DNA of 64,000 nucleotides from Candidatus Altimarinota bacterium (GTDB lineage Bacteria; Patescibacteriota; Gracilibacteria; BD1-5; UBA6164), in NCBI GenBank assembly GCA_020631485.1, contig JAHDHC010000004.1, forward strand, positions 1-64,000. The letters run 5' to 3'. Of this stretch, positions 9,382-22,124 are shown one piece after another. A model generated the notes under the pieces. The model was not told the DNA's origin. It worked only from the letters and a program-made list of their open reading frames with translations, and did no database searches. Position 1 is the stretch's first letter. Each line of letters begins with the position of its first letter. The position numbers and the translations under genes were made by a program.

Positions 9382-9578
9382 AATATGATAATATAGCAGA
9401 TGCTATGTATATTCGTTATAGTAGAAATAAAATCATATCTACAAAAGAGTCTGATCAATGAATAGTTGATTACGATAGTAATGGAGATGTTGTTGGTATA
9501 GAAATGTTATGAGTAAAATCTTTATTTGAAAAAAATAACATTGATATCAATCTAAAAAGTGAGTTAGAAGTAAGTTAA
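9372..9578 (+). CDS. DUF2283-type antitoxin-like protein
   Basis: 68 residues matching DUF2283: YDNIADAMYIRYS, GIVDYDSNGDVVGIEML and a short helical tail. It overlaps the DUF4258 gene by 10 bases, the usual coupled toxin-antitoxin arrangement. Its last ~12 codons plus the gap to atpG form the right copy of the direct repeat. The same tail stands alone at 9065, which looks like the end of a second, deleted copy of this gene. Confidence 0.72.
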
Positions 9579-9616
9579 TTAAAAACAATGGCAAACGCAA
9601 AAGAGATCAAGAGAAA
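9541..9616 (+). repeat. Direct repeat, right copy (76 bases)
   Basis: Partner of 9065-9140. It spans the end of the DUF2283 gene, the 9-base gap and the true start of atpG (9588). Confidence 0.85.
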
Positions 9617-10499
9617 GATATGATCGATAAAAAATACTTGAAAGATTACAAAGGCTATGGAGCTTATTTCAACAGTAAAGATGAAAAAAGCTCAGAGTCT
9701 TGCTAATGGGAAAAAGAGCTTTGTAACAGAACTCCTTAAAGTATTTTATAGAATTGAAGATTCTTTTGAATGATCAAAGTTTTTTAAAGATCGTCAGGGT
9801 GATAAAAAGCTTATAATTCTTATTACTTCTAACAAAGGTTTATGTGGAGGGTACAACGTAAACGTGATGAAAGAAGTTAATAAATATATAAAAGAATGAA
9901 GTCTCCAAGAATCGGATCTTGATTTTATTGCACTTGGGAAAAAATGAGCCCAATTTGTAGTAAGAACAGGAAATAACCTTGTTGCTGATTTTTCAAATGA
10001 TTTCACTGATGACGTCAATGATGATTTTATAAAATCTATTTCTGATTTTGTACTCGAGAAATATCTAGGATGAGAATACAATGAGGTAGTGATTTTTTAT
10101 AACTACTTTCAAAATACTATGAGTCAAATCGTAGTAAAAGACTCTTTCCTCCCAATCAAAAAAGAAAATATATTTGAATACTTACTCAAAATCACTGGGA
10201 AGGCGAAAGAAGAGATATTTAATCCATGAGCCTGAGAAGACGAATACGAAATCGAACCATCAGAAGCAGAACTGGTTGATACTGTTATCCCTATGGTTCT
10301 CCGCATGATGATTTATGATAAACTTCTCGAGTCAAAAGCTTCAGAACACTCATCTCGTATGATCGCTATGAAAAACGCAAAAGACAGTTCCAAAAAAATA
10401 GCAGCAAAACTCACGCTTCAGTATAACAAAGCAAGACAAGCAGCTATTACGAGAGAAGTATCTGAGATAGTGTCTTGAGTAGAGTCAATGAAAGACTAA
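9588..10499 (+). CDS. atpG: ATP synthase F1 subunit gamma
   Basis: 303 residues. Canonical N-terminal helix (KRKIGSIKNTGKITKAMELI), the LIILITSNKGLCGGYN strand, and C-terminal helix with ASEHSSRMIAMKNAKDSS and KLTLQYNKARQAAITREV, the rotor shaft inside the alpha/beta ring. Slightly longer than usual (~285), with an acidic insert near residues 205-225 (GAGEDEYEIEPSEAE). The start region is duplicated upstream at 9112. Confidence 0.95.
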
Positions 10500-10559
10500 G
10501 TATTGATTCTCGTAGAAAAAATTGTATTATAGATTTGTTTAGTACCTAATTTTCTTTTT

Positions 10560-10808
10560 ATGCCAGCTGCACTAAAAATTATTTTAAACATATTTTTCTT
10601 CCTGATTTATATAGTAGTGTTTTCACTTCTTGCAGGAATTATATATAACATGATACAGTGAGGAACTGCAGACTTATGAGATGAACAATTCTTTATAAGA
10701 TTTCAAATAATTATGGGATTCATCATTTTGTTTATCACAGTTCTTTTGAAGAAATACTTTTATATTTCCCTTGCTGAAAAAGAAGAGATCATAGTGATAG
10801 AAGATTAA
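10560..10808 (+). CDS. Small two-helix membrane protein
   Basis: 82 residues, with two hydrophobic segments (ILNIFFFLIYIVVFSLLAGI and RFQIIMGFIILFITVLL) and an acidic C-terminus. It lies between gamma and the RNase HI gene. Its topology is like the AtpI-like peptide at 4801, but no motif shows a role. Family not recognised. Confidence 0.55.
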
Positions 10809-10884
10809 AAAAATCTCTGATTGCAGGATATGATTTGGTATGTTTCGATAAAAATATATCAGATCCTATCTTGCAATATATACT

Positions 10885-11292
10885 ATGAAAAAACTACATA
10901 TCTACACTGATGGAGGCTCAAGATGAAATCCATGAGAAGCATGAATAGGGGTTTATATTACTGATACTCATGGGAAAGAGATAGAGAAACGTTATAAATA
11001 TTTGTGACAAAAAACAAATAATGAAGCTGAGTATCTATGAGCCTATTATGGGATTTTGAGAGCTATTGATCTCTGAGTGAAAGAAATACACTTGTATATG
11101 GATTCCAAGCTCGTAATAGAGCAATTGTCTGGAAATTGGAAGATAAAAAAGAAAGAGTTACAAGAGATTTACTGTGATATCCAGAGCTTAATCAAAAAGT
11201 GATGAATAATGATTGAGTATAGCTGGATAGAAAGAGAAAAAAATAAAGAAGCTGATCGACTCAGCAATGTCGCAATGGATACAAAAAATTAA
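10885..11292 (+). CDS. rnhA: Ribonuclease HI-like protein
   Basis: 135 residues. RNase H fold with all acidic residues: YTDGGSRGNPG (Asp), NNEAEYLGA (Glu), MDSKLVIEQLSG (Asp), and EADRLSN (Asp). It cleaves RNA in RNA-DNA hybrids. The GNPG and EAEY motifs place it in the RNase HI/RVT_3 group that lacks the basic protrusion. It is unusual to find it inside an ATP synthase gene run, between gamma and beta; the only evident link is shared transcription. Confidence 0.88.
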
Positions 11293-11316
11293 AAATATTA
11301 TTTATTAAAACTTGGT

Positions 11317-12711
<1,395 letters not shown>

Positions 12712-12714
12712 TAC

Positions 12715-13041
12715 ATGACTCAATTATCTCCAATCCAAGAAGTACACGTCCAACTAGCTCGTGATTATAAAATGATGTTAGAGTGACTACAGGATTGGGA
12801 TACTCAAGTAGAGGCTGTGAAAAGAGAAAATTTAATTGCTTTTTGTCAACTGACTATAGATAGGATTCTCAATTGAGAATTACCAGTTGATAAGATGTGA
12901 AGATGGGTATGATTTGTTCAGTGATCTCTTATAACCCTTTGAATTATAGAAACTGATGAAGAAAGAGATAGAACGAGGCCTATTTTTCACGAAACATATG
13001 AAAGAAGTTGAATTACCCCTCCTAAAACTAAAGAAATTTAA
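12715..13041 (+). CDS. Unknown small soluble protein between beta and epsilon
   Basis: 108 residues. Helical and amphipathic, with conserved-looking Trp and Cys positions (LEGLQDWDTQVEAVKRENLI, LPVDKMGRWVGFVQG, IETDEERDRTRPIFHETYE). No membrane helix. It starts 3 bases after the beta stop and ends 9 bases before epsilon, so it is cotranslated with both. Tight placement suggests a partner of F1, but I do not recognise the family. Confidence 0.6.
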
Positions 13042-13050
13042 ATTAACAAT

Positions 13051-13479
13051 ATGAAACTACAAGTACTATCATTTACTGGAAAGGTATTTGAATCTGAAGA
13101 TGTTACTTCTGTAACGGTAACAACACGTAATGGTGAGATTACGATTCTCAAGGATCATATGCCACTCGTATCAGCTTTGAAGCCGAGTGTTTTGTATATA
13201 AAATATATGGATGAAAACAATGTCTTACAGAGAGAAGACTATGCGATTGGTTGATGAATAGTTGAGATCTGAAAAGATGGCGTAAAAGTCATAGCAGATA
13301 TGCTTATAGACATAGATGAAGTTGATAGGGAACAGGCAGAGGAAGCCAAACAAAGAGCTATGGATCAGATGGCTGAGCTGAGAAAATCTTGAGAAAAAGT
13401 AGACATGGAGAAGTTCATCGAAGCAGAAGATATGCTTCAAAAATCTATTGCACAGTTGAAACTTCACAAACTCAAATAA
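13051..13479 (+). CDS. atpC: ATP synthase F1 subunit epsilon
   Basis: 142 residues. N-terminal beta-sandwich (LQVLSFTGKVFESEDVTSV, RNGEITILKDHMPLVSALKP) and two C-terminal helices (EQAEEAKQRAMDQMAELRKS). It joins the rotor to the c-ring and can inhibit ATP hydrolysis. It is the last ATP synthase gene and is followed by a terminator. Confidence 0.93.
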
Positions 13480-13484
13480 CATAC

Positions 13485-13513
13485 AAAAAACTTCTCAAAA
13501 CGAGAAGTTTTTT
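13485..13513 (+). terminator. Intrinsic terminator after atpC
   Basis: AAAACTTCTC, 5-base loop, GAGAAGTTTT and T-run, six bases after the epsilon stop codon. Confidence 0.85.
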
Positions 13514-13573
13514 TGTGTATTGAATTAGCATAATTTTTGAGTATATTGACTACATGTATATATAAGATTTTTT

Positions 13574-14962
13574 ATGAAATACGGAAAAACATATAAAAAT
13601 TACTCAAAACTTTTTGCATTTTCACTGGTAGAGCTTGTTGTTGTAGCAACAATACTTGCGATACTTTGAACTGTATGATTTGTCTCATATACCTGATATA
13701 TATCGTGAGTAAGAGATAGTAACCGTATCGCACAACTGGAAAAAATCCGTTCAGGTCTTCAGACCTATGCTATCAAATCATCTCTTCCAGAACCTACAGA
13801 CAGTGCTCGAGTGATGAATTGATCTGAACTTTTATGATATCAGTGATACGTCTGACAACAGATACTTGAGAGCATATGACTAGAAAAGTGATGAAAAGAT
13901 CCTGAAAATGATAGTTTCTTTACCTACTATTTACACAAAGGAAAATTGAGCTTTCAGCTCCTCTGATTTTTAGAAGAAGGACTATACTCATCTCATAGAT
14001 GAATATTCCAAGAAACTCTCGCAAATGATTATTTTGATAAATATCCTTTTGTTACGGGGCAGAGTCTCTGAGTACTTACAGGAACTGGAGTATATAAAAA
14101 TATCCCAGCACAAGAGCTTGATACTGTGATTCTCAATGATGATACGATTGATCTATGATCGACAACATCAGAGTTTACATGAATTATCCGTGATGACTTT
14201 ATAGTATCAGGTGATGCGGATGACTTGTCTGTACTTATATCACTCTCAAAGACAAAAGGAAAACTCTGAGTAGATTGTAAGGACTTACTCGTTCGAAATC
14301 CTGGGCTTTTAGGATTAAATGGGGAATACATAATCTCTCCCGATGGAGATTCTACTATTTCTGTAGTATGTGAAATGAGTTACGATGGATGATGATGGAC
14401 CCAATACTCAAAGTATGATAATGGAAATTATCTCCTAAACGATGTATGAGATTTGACGAAAAATTTCAATAAAATGTTTTATGCCTATAAAAGATGAGGA
14501 GATGACATGCATGCATTTGAATTTTTGAGATTTCATACACAACAATGTGGAAATATTTACGGAGATAAAAATGATCTTCGAGTATGAATACGTGACTATA
14601 TAGATCATATAGAAAATGTAAGTTGGGGGAATTGTGGCCGGAATGGAACCTCGGGAGATTCAAATGATATCCAGATAAGAAAAATCACCAATGCAAACTA
14701 TGCTGATGATGCGTGTATAAATGGGACACTTCACAAACAAACTGCCCGGAACTATTCTTGGTGATCTACAAGTACAAGTGATGGGAGAACCGTATGAAGA
14801 CATCAACACCGGATATCAAATACGACTGTTTTGTTTTGACCAACTGGAAACGGTTCAACTCGGTGTGCGGGAGCTAATTCATGACCTTCAGCATCTGAAG
14901 TGTATATATACCTCAGATAAGAGAGGCACTGTGATACACATAAAAATATAGACTTACAGTAA
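13574..14962 (+). CDS. Pilin-like surface protein with C-terminal fibrinogen-like domain
   Basis: 462 residues. N-terminal type IV prepilin signal: short basic leader ending ...LFA, then FSLVELVVVATILAILG, with Glu at mature position 5 (cleavage Ala|Phe). Residues ~40-245 are an unrecognised exposed region. Near residues 250-275 the fibrinogen-like signature begins (GEYIISPDG, VVCEMSYDGGGWTQ), followed by Cys/Trp/Gly-rich sequence to the end. It should be processed by a prepilin peptidase and shown on the surface, membrane-anchored or in a pilus. No pilus assembly gene is in the window. It stands alone between two other strand-opposed gene groups. Confidence 0.8.
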
Positions 14963-14974
14963 GGTCTTTATTTT

Positions 14975-15208
14975 TTATTCACAGATATTTTCGAGCGTCA
15001 TTTCTGTATTGAGATATTCTCCGTTTACGAGCACTTGTATATTTTGATTGGTTTTATTGATACTGAGCTTGTTTCTTTTTATGGATATATTTACAAAATC
15101 TTGCTTGCTTAGGGAGCTTTCCCTGAGATTTTTGTTTTGCTCCTGAGCAAAACTATAGCCAAAGAAAAATGCAAGAACTATAGATATACTTGATATAAGA
15201 AATTTCAT
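14975..15208 (-). CDS. Small secreted protein of unknown function
   Basis: 77 residues with a clear signal peptide (MKFLISSISIVLAFFFGYSFA, cleavage likely after SFA). The mature part is short, basic then acidic, and ends with one Cys (LENICE). Its start codon overlaps the folD stop codon by one base, so it is cotranslated with folD. Family not recognised. Confidence 0.6.
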   Translation of the reverse strand: MKFLISSISIVLAFFFGYSFAQEQNKNLRESSLSKQDFVNISIKRNKLSINKTNQNIQVLVNGEYLNTEMTLENICE

Positions 15209-16044
15209 TATTTTGTGTTAAGATGATATGCTTTGAGTGTGTTTTTCATGAGCATAGCAACAGTCATTGGTCAGACTCATCCTGGAACTGGGGTTATGAG
15301 ATTTCAGTTTTTGTGAAGTGTCTCAAAATCACAATCTCCCGATATACCCGTTTGATCATAGTTAAAACCTACATCTATAATAACTGTTTTATCGTTTTGC
15401 ACATGTTCTTGTGAGATGAGTCATTTTTGCCCCGTTGCAGATATGATAATATCAGCATTTTTTGTATATTTTTTTAAGTCTTTTGTGTGACTATTACAAG
15501 AACTTACTGTTGCTCCTGCATTTATGAGGAGCATAAGCATTGGCTTTCAGACTATATTACTTCTCCCAATTACACAGATATTTTTCCCTGTGAGTTCTAT
15601 CTTTTCTTTTGTGAAAAGCTCCATAATCCCTGCTGGAGTGCATGGGATAAATGCTTTTGTATCACCTATCAGTAAGGCACCTTGATTTTCAGGATGAAAA
15701 CCATCTATATCTTTTTTAGGGGATACTGCACGAAGTATAGTTTCTTTTGATATATGATTAGGAAGAGGGAGTTGTATGATATATCAGGAAATATCTGGGT
15801 TTGTGTTGAGTTCATTTATTTTTTCAAGGAGCTTTTCTTCGATGACAAATTCTTCAAATTGAAATAGTTCGAAGTCTATTCATACCTTTTTTGCGGCTGA
15901 TTTCTTTTGTTCTATGTACTTGAGACTTGCTGGATTATTTCATACTAAAATCACTCCAAGTTTTGGATTAGTATCGAGTCATTGTATCTCTGCCTCTATT
16001 TCATCATAAAGTGTTCATGCGATTTTTTTTCCGTCTAATATCAT
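15208..16044 (-). CDS. folD: Bifunctional methylene-tetrahydrofolate dehydrogenase/cyclohydrolase
   Basis: 278 residues. The active-site Tyr and Lys are visible in KYIEQKKSAAKKVGI, followed by QLPLPNHI, PKKDIDGFHPEN, CTPAGIMEL, VIGRSNIVGKPM (NADP binding) and TPVPGGVGPMTVAML. It interconverts 5,10-methylene-THF and 10-formyl-THF in the cytoplasm and supplies one-carbon units for purines and fMet. It lies 7 bases downstream of rsmI on the same strand. Several of the conserved glycines are UGA. Confidence 0.95.
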
Positions 16045-16051
16045 ATCTGTT

Positions 16052-16714
16052 TTAAAATAAGATTACAAATTCTCACTTGAGTTTTCATGGATTATTACAA
16101 AAATATTCTTGAACTTCTCAGATTGACCCTCTTATGAACTGTTCAAATTTTTTGGTAAGTTCACGCCCAATAACTATTTGATGTTCTTTTCAAAAGTATG
16201 TTTCTAGATCAGAGAGAGTTTTTTCTATTCTATGCACAGACTCATATATCACTACCGTTTCTTTTTTTTCTTCTGATAAGCGAGTAAGTAAGGTCTGCCT
16301 TCACTTTTTTAGAGGGAGAAAGCCAAGATATAAAAAGTGATTGATAGGCAATCCAGAACACGAAAGTGCTGTTATAGCTGCGGTTACTCAGGGAATTGGT
16401 ACTACCTCAAATCATGCTTGAATGGTATCTCTTACTAGTACGTATCATGGATCAGATATTCAAGGTGTTCCAGCATCACTGATAAGAGCTACTTTTTTTC
16501 AATTTTTGAGCATATCTAGGACTTTATCAGTTTTTGCTTTCCCAGAATGAGAGTGAAAACTGATGAGTGATTTTGAGATATCAAAGTGTTTTAGAAGTAC
16601 TCATGATGTACGAGTATCTTCACATGCGATATAATCTACTTCTTTTAATATCCTGAGAGCTCTGAGAGTAATATCCTCGAGATTTCCAATAGGTGTCGAA
16701 ACGATATAGAGCAT
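16052..16714 (-). CDS. rsmI: 16S rRNA cytidine-1402 2'-O-methyltransferase
   Basis: 220 residues. SAM-dependent tetrapyrrole-methylase fold: [15 protein letters not shown] at the N-terminus, [42 protein letters not shown] and FLPLKKGRQ. It methylates C1402 in the decoding centre. Shorter than the E. coli protein (~286) at the C-terminus, as in many small genomes. Followed by folD at 7 bases. Confidence 0.92.
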
Positions 16715-17182
16715 TTAGAGTTCTTTTTTAATTGCTGCTTCAAAATTTGCCATCTTTTCTGTTAGTTGTGTGATTTCAAATTGGAGATTGTTCAGGATTT
16801 TATCAGTTTCCGTTTTATAGACTTTTCTATCTTTTGCTCATTCTTCTTTGTATCAGTTGAGGTTTTCGTCGAAATTCTTTTTTATATTTTCGATCAAGGC
16901 TCACTGTTTATCATATAACTCAGCTTTGAGCTCATGAACTTGGTCTCAAAGTTTTCCTTTTTGTACTCCAGAAAAGAAGTTTGAGAACTTGAATGTAGCC
17001 CAAAGTCCAAGCACATAGATGATAAAATATGCTGATATCAATAAAATAGCAGGCGCTTCACCAGAATATATGAAAGGAACAGTTATATTTTGATTGACTC
17101 ATAACAATCACATATTGAGGATCATTACAATGAAAAATAGTATAATAGGAAGAAAAAATATGATACTTGCAAGAGATTTCAT
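16715..17182 (-). CDS. Membrane-anchored coiled-coil protein, unknown
   Basis: 155 residues. Two hydrophobic segments near the N-terminus (IIFFLPIILFFIVMILNM and AILLISAYFIIYVLGLWATF) and a long charged coiled coil to the C-terminus (QVHELKAELYDKQGALIENI, LNNLQFEITQLTEKMANF). Its TAA overlaps no base of rsmI but the stop (16715-16717) directly abuts the rsmI start (16714). Possibly a cytoskeletal or division-related scaffold; nothing specific supports that. Confidence 0.6.
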
Positions 17183-17195
17183 AATATAATTTTTA

Positions 17196-17714
17196 TTAAG
17201 TAATGGTATAATTTAGTTCAGAATCAGTCAATTGTCAGTCAGCTTTTTGCATCATATACTGCATTGATGCCTTTGGATCTAAAAGTACTGTTTTTATTCA
17301 GCTCACTGCATCAAATACAAATCTTCAAGATGTTTTTACTGACTGCATCAGAGCATTTCATGAATGAGTACTTGGAGATGTATCGTCATTATTTGAAATA
17401 CTTTGTCAGAGTCTTATCCTTTCGCTCATGGCATGAGCAGCTATTTGTTCAGTTATTTTTTGCTTATGCTCGTCAAGTACTTGTCGAACTTCTGAGAATC
17501 TACTAACTATATCTTTTTGTCACTGGGATTGCTCCAGTGTAGTTTGGATTTCATTATCATGTATATCTCAACGAAGTTCTGCGAGTTTTATTGCTGTTTT
17601 TCTCTCAACTCATAGATTCTCAAGCTTTTTAATAGCCTCAGAATTGAGGGAAGCTTCAGTTGTCGGAGATGAAGAATTTTCTCATAGGTCAGGTCATGTT
17701 TTTTGCTCATTCAT
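17196..17714 (-). CDS. Unknown Gln/Ser-rich soluble protein
   Basis: 172 residues from ATG 17714. Low-complexity N-terminus (PDLGENSSSPTTEASLN), central charged helix (EQSQGQKDIVSRFSEVRQVL), and a C-terminal helical region (DAVSGIKTVLLDPKASMQYM). It starts the minus-strand group with the coiled-coil protein, rsmI, folD and the secreted peptide. Family not recognised. Confidence 0.55.
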
Positions 17715-17819
17715 ACCCTATATTTTAATAAGAAAAAGCCTATTTTCAAGCCAAAATATAAAATTGCAAAAGTCGTATTTTTTATTAATATTTTCATGTA
17801 TTATAAATTACTTTAAACC

Positions 17820-18848
17820 GTGAGTGTACTCCAGATATTTTTTATCGTCTCAGGGCTCATTATTTTTATATCTGCTTTTGATATAGCGAAAAGACAAAAA
17901 TTTAACGCTCTGCATTTTTTTGTCTTTCTTATGGTAGGGAGTGGACTTTTGCTCTTTACAATATTTCCAAAGACCCTTGAGATACTCTGATCTATATTTG
18001 GCCTCCAGAGATGAGCTGATGCACTGGTGTATGGTTCTATTATATTTATTTTTTATTTTATACTTCTACTTCTCAGAAAAACTGAAGATAATCTGACTGA
18101 TGTAACCTATCTTGTGAGAGAAATTGCTCTTGAGAATAGAAATATACGATTTTTGAAATCCCGTGAGGTTTTTATAATCCCTTCCTATAATGAATGAGCT
18201 ATACTTATAAAAACTATCGAGTCTATATACAAAAAAGGCTATAAAAACATCATAGTGGTAGACGACGGCTCAAGAGATAATACGCAAGAACTTCTTGCAA
18301 AGTATTCTAAAAAGATAGTCATTCTCAAGCATCTAAAAAATAGATGACAGTGAGCAAGTCTCGAGACAGGGTTTGAATATATCCGTCGTTATAGTACTGT
18401 AGATTATGTGATTAGCTTCGATGCAGATGGCCAACATGATATAGATGACCTCAAAACATTTGAAAAACACCTAAAAACTTATCCTGATATTGATGTATTC
18501 TTAGGATCAAGATTTTTGTGAGATGGTATCTGAAACATACCATTTTCCAGAAAGTGTATCTTAAAACTGGGGATTATGTTTACTTTTTTTCTCAGTAAGA
18601 TACGATTAAGTGATACCCACAACGGTTTTAGAGTGATAAAAAGACCTGTTTTAGATGACTTGCACATAAGTATAGACGGCATGTGACATGCATCTGAGAT
18701 ACTTGATATTATTGCAACAAAGAAAATTGCATTTCGTGAAGTTCCAGTGACAATTAACTATACTGAATATTCAAAAGCAAAATGACAAAGTTCTGGAAAT
18801 GCTCTGAATATTGGTTTGAGGTTTATATGGTCAAAATTTTTTAAATAA
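17820..18848 (+). CDS. DUF2304 membrane domain fused to a family 2 glycosyltransferase
   Basis: 342 residues; GTG start, because TAA at 17814 closes the frame just upstream. The first ~110 residues are three membrane helices of the DUF2304 type (FFIVSGLIIFISAFDIAKRQ). Then a dolichyl-phosphate-mannose-synthase-like GT2: VFIIPSYNEGAILIKTIES, IIVVDDGSRDNT (Asp pair), FDADGQHDIDDL (metal-binding DxD-like), GSRFLGDG and HNGFRVIKR. It probably transfers a sugar to a polyprenyl-phosphate or glycan at the membrane. First gene of the polysaccharide locus. Confidence 0.85.
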
Positions 18849-18913
18849 ATACTGAGACTTTCTTCTAGTGTGCTTCACCGAAAATAGAGAAAAGCTATAA
18901 TAAATATATACAT

Positions 18914-19963
18914 ATGAAAAAAACACTCCTCATAACCTGATGAACATGATACATAGGCTCACATGCAGTAGTTGCATTTGAAGAAGCTGGTTATAAGACA
19001 GTCATTGTTGATAATCTCTCAAACTCAACTATACAGAGCCTGACTGGTATAGAAAAAATCATTTGATACAAACCAGATTTTCATGAATTAGATCTGAGGG
19101 ATTCTCAGGCTTTAGAAACAGTTTTTCAACAATACGATTTTGATGGGGTGATTCACTTTGCGTGACTTAAAGCAGTTTGAGAATCATGTGAGAAAGCAAC
19201 AGAGTATTTTGATAACAATATAGTTTGAAGTCTCAGACTCTTTGAATGTATGGAAAAGCATGCTGTGAAAAACATAGTTTTTTCAAGTAGTGCGACGGTA
19301 TATGATCCTGCAAATTTCTGAAAAGGATGAGGGGTGTGAGAGTCAGCAAGTAGCGGAGAAACAACAAATCCATATGGAACTACAAAATATGTACTTGAAA
19401 GAATGCTCATAGACCTCAGTAAATTTTCAGGATTCCAAGTAATAAACCTCAGGTATTTCAATCCAATTGGAGCTCATAAAAGCTCTTTTATATGAGAATA
19501 TCCAGACCAGTATCCAAATAATCTCCTTCCATATATCATGAAGGTTGCTTGTGGTGAGCTTGAGTATCTCAATGTATTTTGAGATAATTATGATACGATC
19601 GATGGAACCTGAGTACGTGACTATATAGATGTATGTGATCTCATAGATGGTCATCTCAAGGCCTATGAATCTCTAGAAAAATATCCTGAGCAAGAAAAAG
19701 AAGAAAAATGATATTTTGAAAGCTATAATCTATGAGTCTGAAGCTGAGTGTCAGTTTTAGAATTGATACAAATATGTGAAGAAGTAAGCGGAAAAAAGAT
19801 ACAATATAAAATCACTTCAAGACGAAGTGGAGATATAGGAGAAGTGTACTGTGATCCAGGGAAAGCACTCAGGGATCTAGCGTGGAAAGCAAAGACATCA
19901 ATCAGAGAAAGTGTAGAAAATAGCTATAATTTCAACATAAACAGTCTTTGATGAAACAGATAG
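18914..19963 (+). CDS. galE: UDP-glucose 4-epimerase
   Basis: 349 residues. Extended SDR family: NAD-binding ITGGTGYIGSHAVVAFEEAG, VDNLSNST, FAGLKAVGES, catalytic NPYGTTKYVLE (Tyr and Lys), LRYFNPIGAH, GTGVRDYIDVCDL. It interconverts UDP-glucose and UDP-galactose and feeds the glycosyltransferases downstream, whose first gene overlaps its end by 13 bases. Small acidic insert near residue 260 (EQEKEEKG). Confidence 0.94.
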
Positions 19964-21033
19964 ATATCATCCAGTTTAGTCCCTATTATCCTCCTCATAT
20001 CTGAGGAGTTGAAAAAGTAGTATCAGATATCCATACTCATTGGAGATATGGTAAATCTTATGTTTTTTGCTCTGATATAGGAATAGGCGCTGAGCAATTA
20101 TCTGAAAATGTTATCACTTATCCTGCTTTTGAACTCGTTGAGAATTTCCCTATTCCAAAGTTTTGGAAGAAGCATTTTTGGCAAACTCTAGGTAGATTAA
20201 AGTCATATGATTCTGAAGATCTCAGAATAGTGACTCATACGCGTTTTTTTCTTTCGACTTTTTTATGAGGGCTTTTTGCAAAAAAAAATAACTACAGATG
20301 GATACACATAGAACATGGTTCGTGATATCTACAAAGTGGGAAGTTTTTTGTAGATTTGTGTGCAAAAATATATGATAGAACGCTCTGAAAATGGAGTATA
20401 AGAAATGCTGATCTTGTACTATGAATCAGTAGTGCATCAGCTCAATATATGAAACAGGAGATCTCCTGATGAGATTCTCAGATATGGTACAGGGGACTTG
20501 ATATGCCTGTGAAAACACAAGAAAAAACAGGAGCTATAGTCTTTGTATATATAGGACGACTCGTAAAACTCAAACAAGTCCATGATTTTATCTCAGCGTA
20601 CATAAAGGGAAAATTTACACAAAGATGTGTGATTATATGATCTGGAGCAGAATATAAGAATCTAAAAGACTTAGCAAAATGATCAAATATAGAATTTTTA
20701 GGAGAGAAGTCTCATACAGAAATTGTTGATTTTCTCCAGAAAAACAGATGTATCCTTGTAAATCCTAGTTCCCAGGAATGACTCCCTACTACGGCTATTG
20801 AGTGACTTATGACAAAAAATATAGTGATTGCCACAGATGTATGAGGAACATCAGAGATCACAGATCAGAGTGACCTCATGCTCTATAATCCATGAGATAT
20901 CTGAACACTCAGGGAGAATATGATACGAGGTATGCGAGAGTATGAGAGGCTTGCTTGAAAGAGCTATTTAGAAATACATGAAAAATTCTCTCTTGAAAAA
21001 AGTCTTGAGAATCTCTATAATTTTTTGAAATAA
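19951..21033 (+). CDS. Glycosyltransferase family 4, first copy
   Basis: 360 residues, GT-B fold. N-terminal FSPYYPPHIGGVEKVVSDI, the acceptor-side signature; C-terminal domain with VFVYIGRLVKLKQVHDFI, CVIIGSGAEYKNL, EFLGEKSHTEI and SSQEGLPTTAIEGL (E-x7-E donor motif). Cytoplasmic or membrane-peripheral, adds a sugar to a lipid-linked glycan; substrate unknown. Coupled to galE (13-base overlap) and to the next gene (1-base overlap). Confidence 0.88.
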
Positions 21034-22124
21034 TGAAGAAAGTACTACTCATGAACCTGACTCCAAGGTGAGGAATGTTGCACTATGCATCACAGTTTTC
21101 AAATGCTCTAGAAAAGCGAAATGATATACAACAGATGGTCGCAATTGCATCATATGACAATTGAGAATTATATCACACAAAGAACTTTATACAGATTCGC
21201 ACAAATCCGAACTTTTGGAGTTGTATTATTGATACACTCAATGTTTTGTATCATATAGTTTTTTTATACAAGATATTGCGCTTTCGACCAGATATTGTTC
21301 ATTTTTTAGACAATCATCCTTGGTACATTGTCTACTGACGATTATTGAGATTGCTCGGATATACGATTTATACCACGCAACATGACCCGACTCTTCATAG
21401 TGGCGATAATGTCTGACTCCAATGAAAACTTGCAGGATATACAAACCATATCTTGAGACAGGTATCACATAAGATCATGGTACATGGTGATGTACTTGCA
21501 AAGCAGATGCTTGAAATATATGACATACCAAAAGAAAAAGTTCTTTCTATCAGACACTGAGCCTATACCTTTTTCAATAGCTGGAAACAAGATTTAGAGA
21601 TTAAAAAAGATAATTTTTTGTTTTTTTGAAGAGTCTTAGATTATAAATGACTTGATGTACTCTTACAGAGTCTTGAAAAAGTAGGAGAAGAATTCCCCGA
21701 GTTTACGCTCACTATAGCATGACCATGAGATCTCTCTCCCTATAAGAAAATGCTTGATAAACATTCAACAAATGTAGAGATATATAACACTGAGATAGAA
21801 GCGCAGGATGTATATAAATATTTTGAAAAAGCAGAGTTTATAGTACTTCCATACAGAGATGCAACGGGAAGTTGAGTTGTCCCAATTGCCTATTGTTTTT
21901 CAAAACCTGTTATCGTCACAGATGTATGAGAACTTCCATCAGTTGTCAGAGATGGAGAAACTTGATATGTCATAAAACCATGAGACTGTGAAGCCCTAGG
22001 AGCTACAATAATCCAATTATTGGAGGACAAAAATAAAACTAAAAAAATGTGAGAAAAAGCTTTTAAATTCTCAGAAAAGGAACTATGATGGGCTGATATT
22101 ATTGATCAGATTTATGAAAAATAA
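21033..22124 (+). CDS. Glycosyltransferase family 4, second copy
   Basis: 363 residues, GT-B fold. MNLTPRGGMLHYASQFSNAL at the N-terminus; FFGRVLDYKGLDVLLQSLEK, LTIAGPGDLSPY, and VLPYRDATGSGVVPIAYCF then TDVGELPSVVRDGETGYV in the donor domain. Probably transfers a hexose in the same pathway as its neighbours. Overlaps the next gene by 11 bases. Confidence 0.86.
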
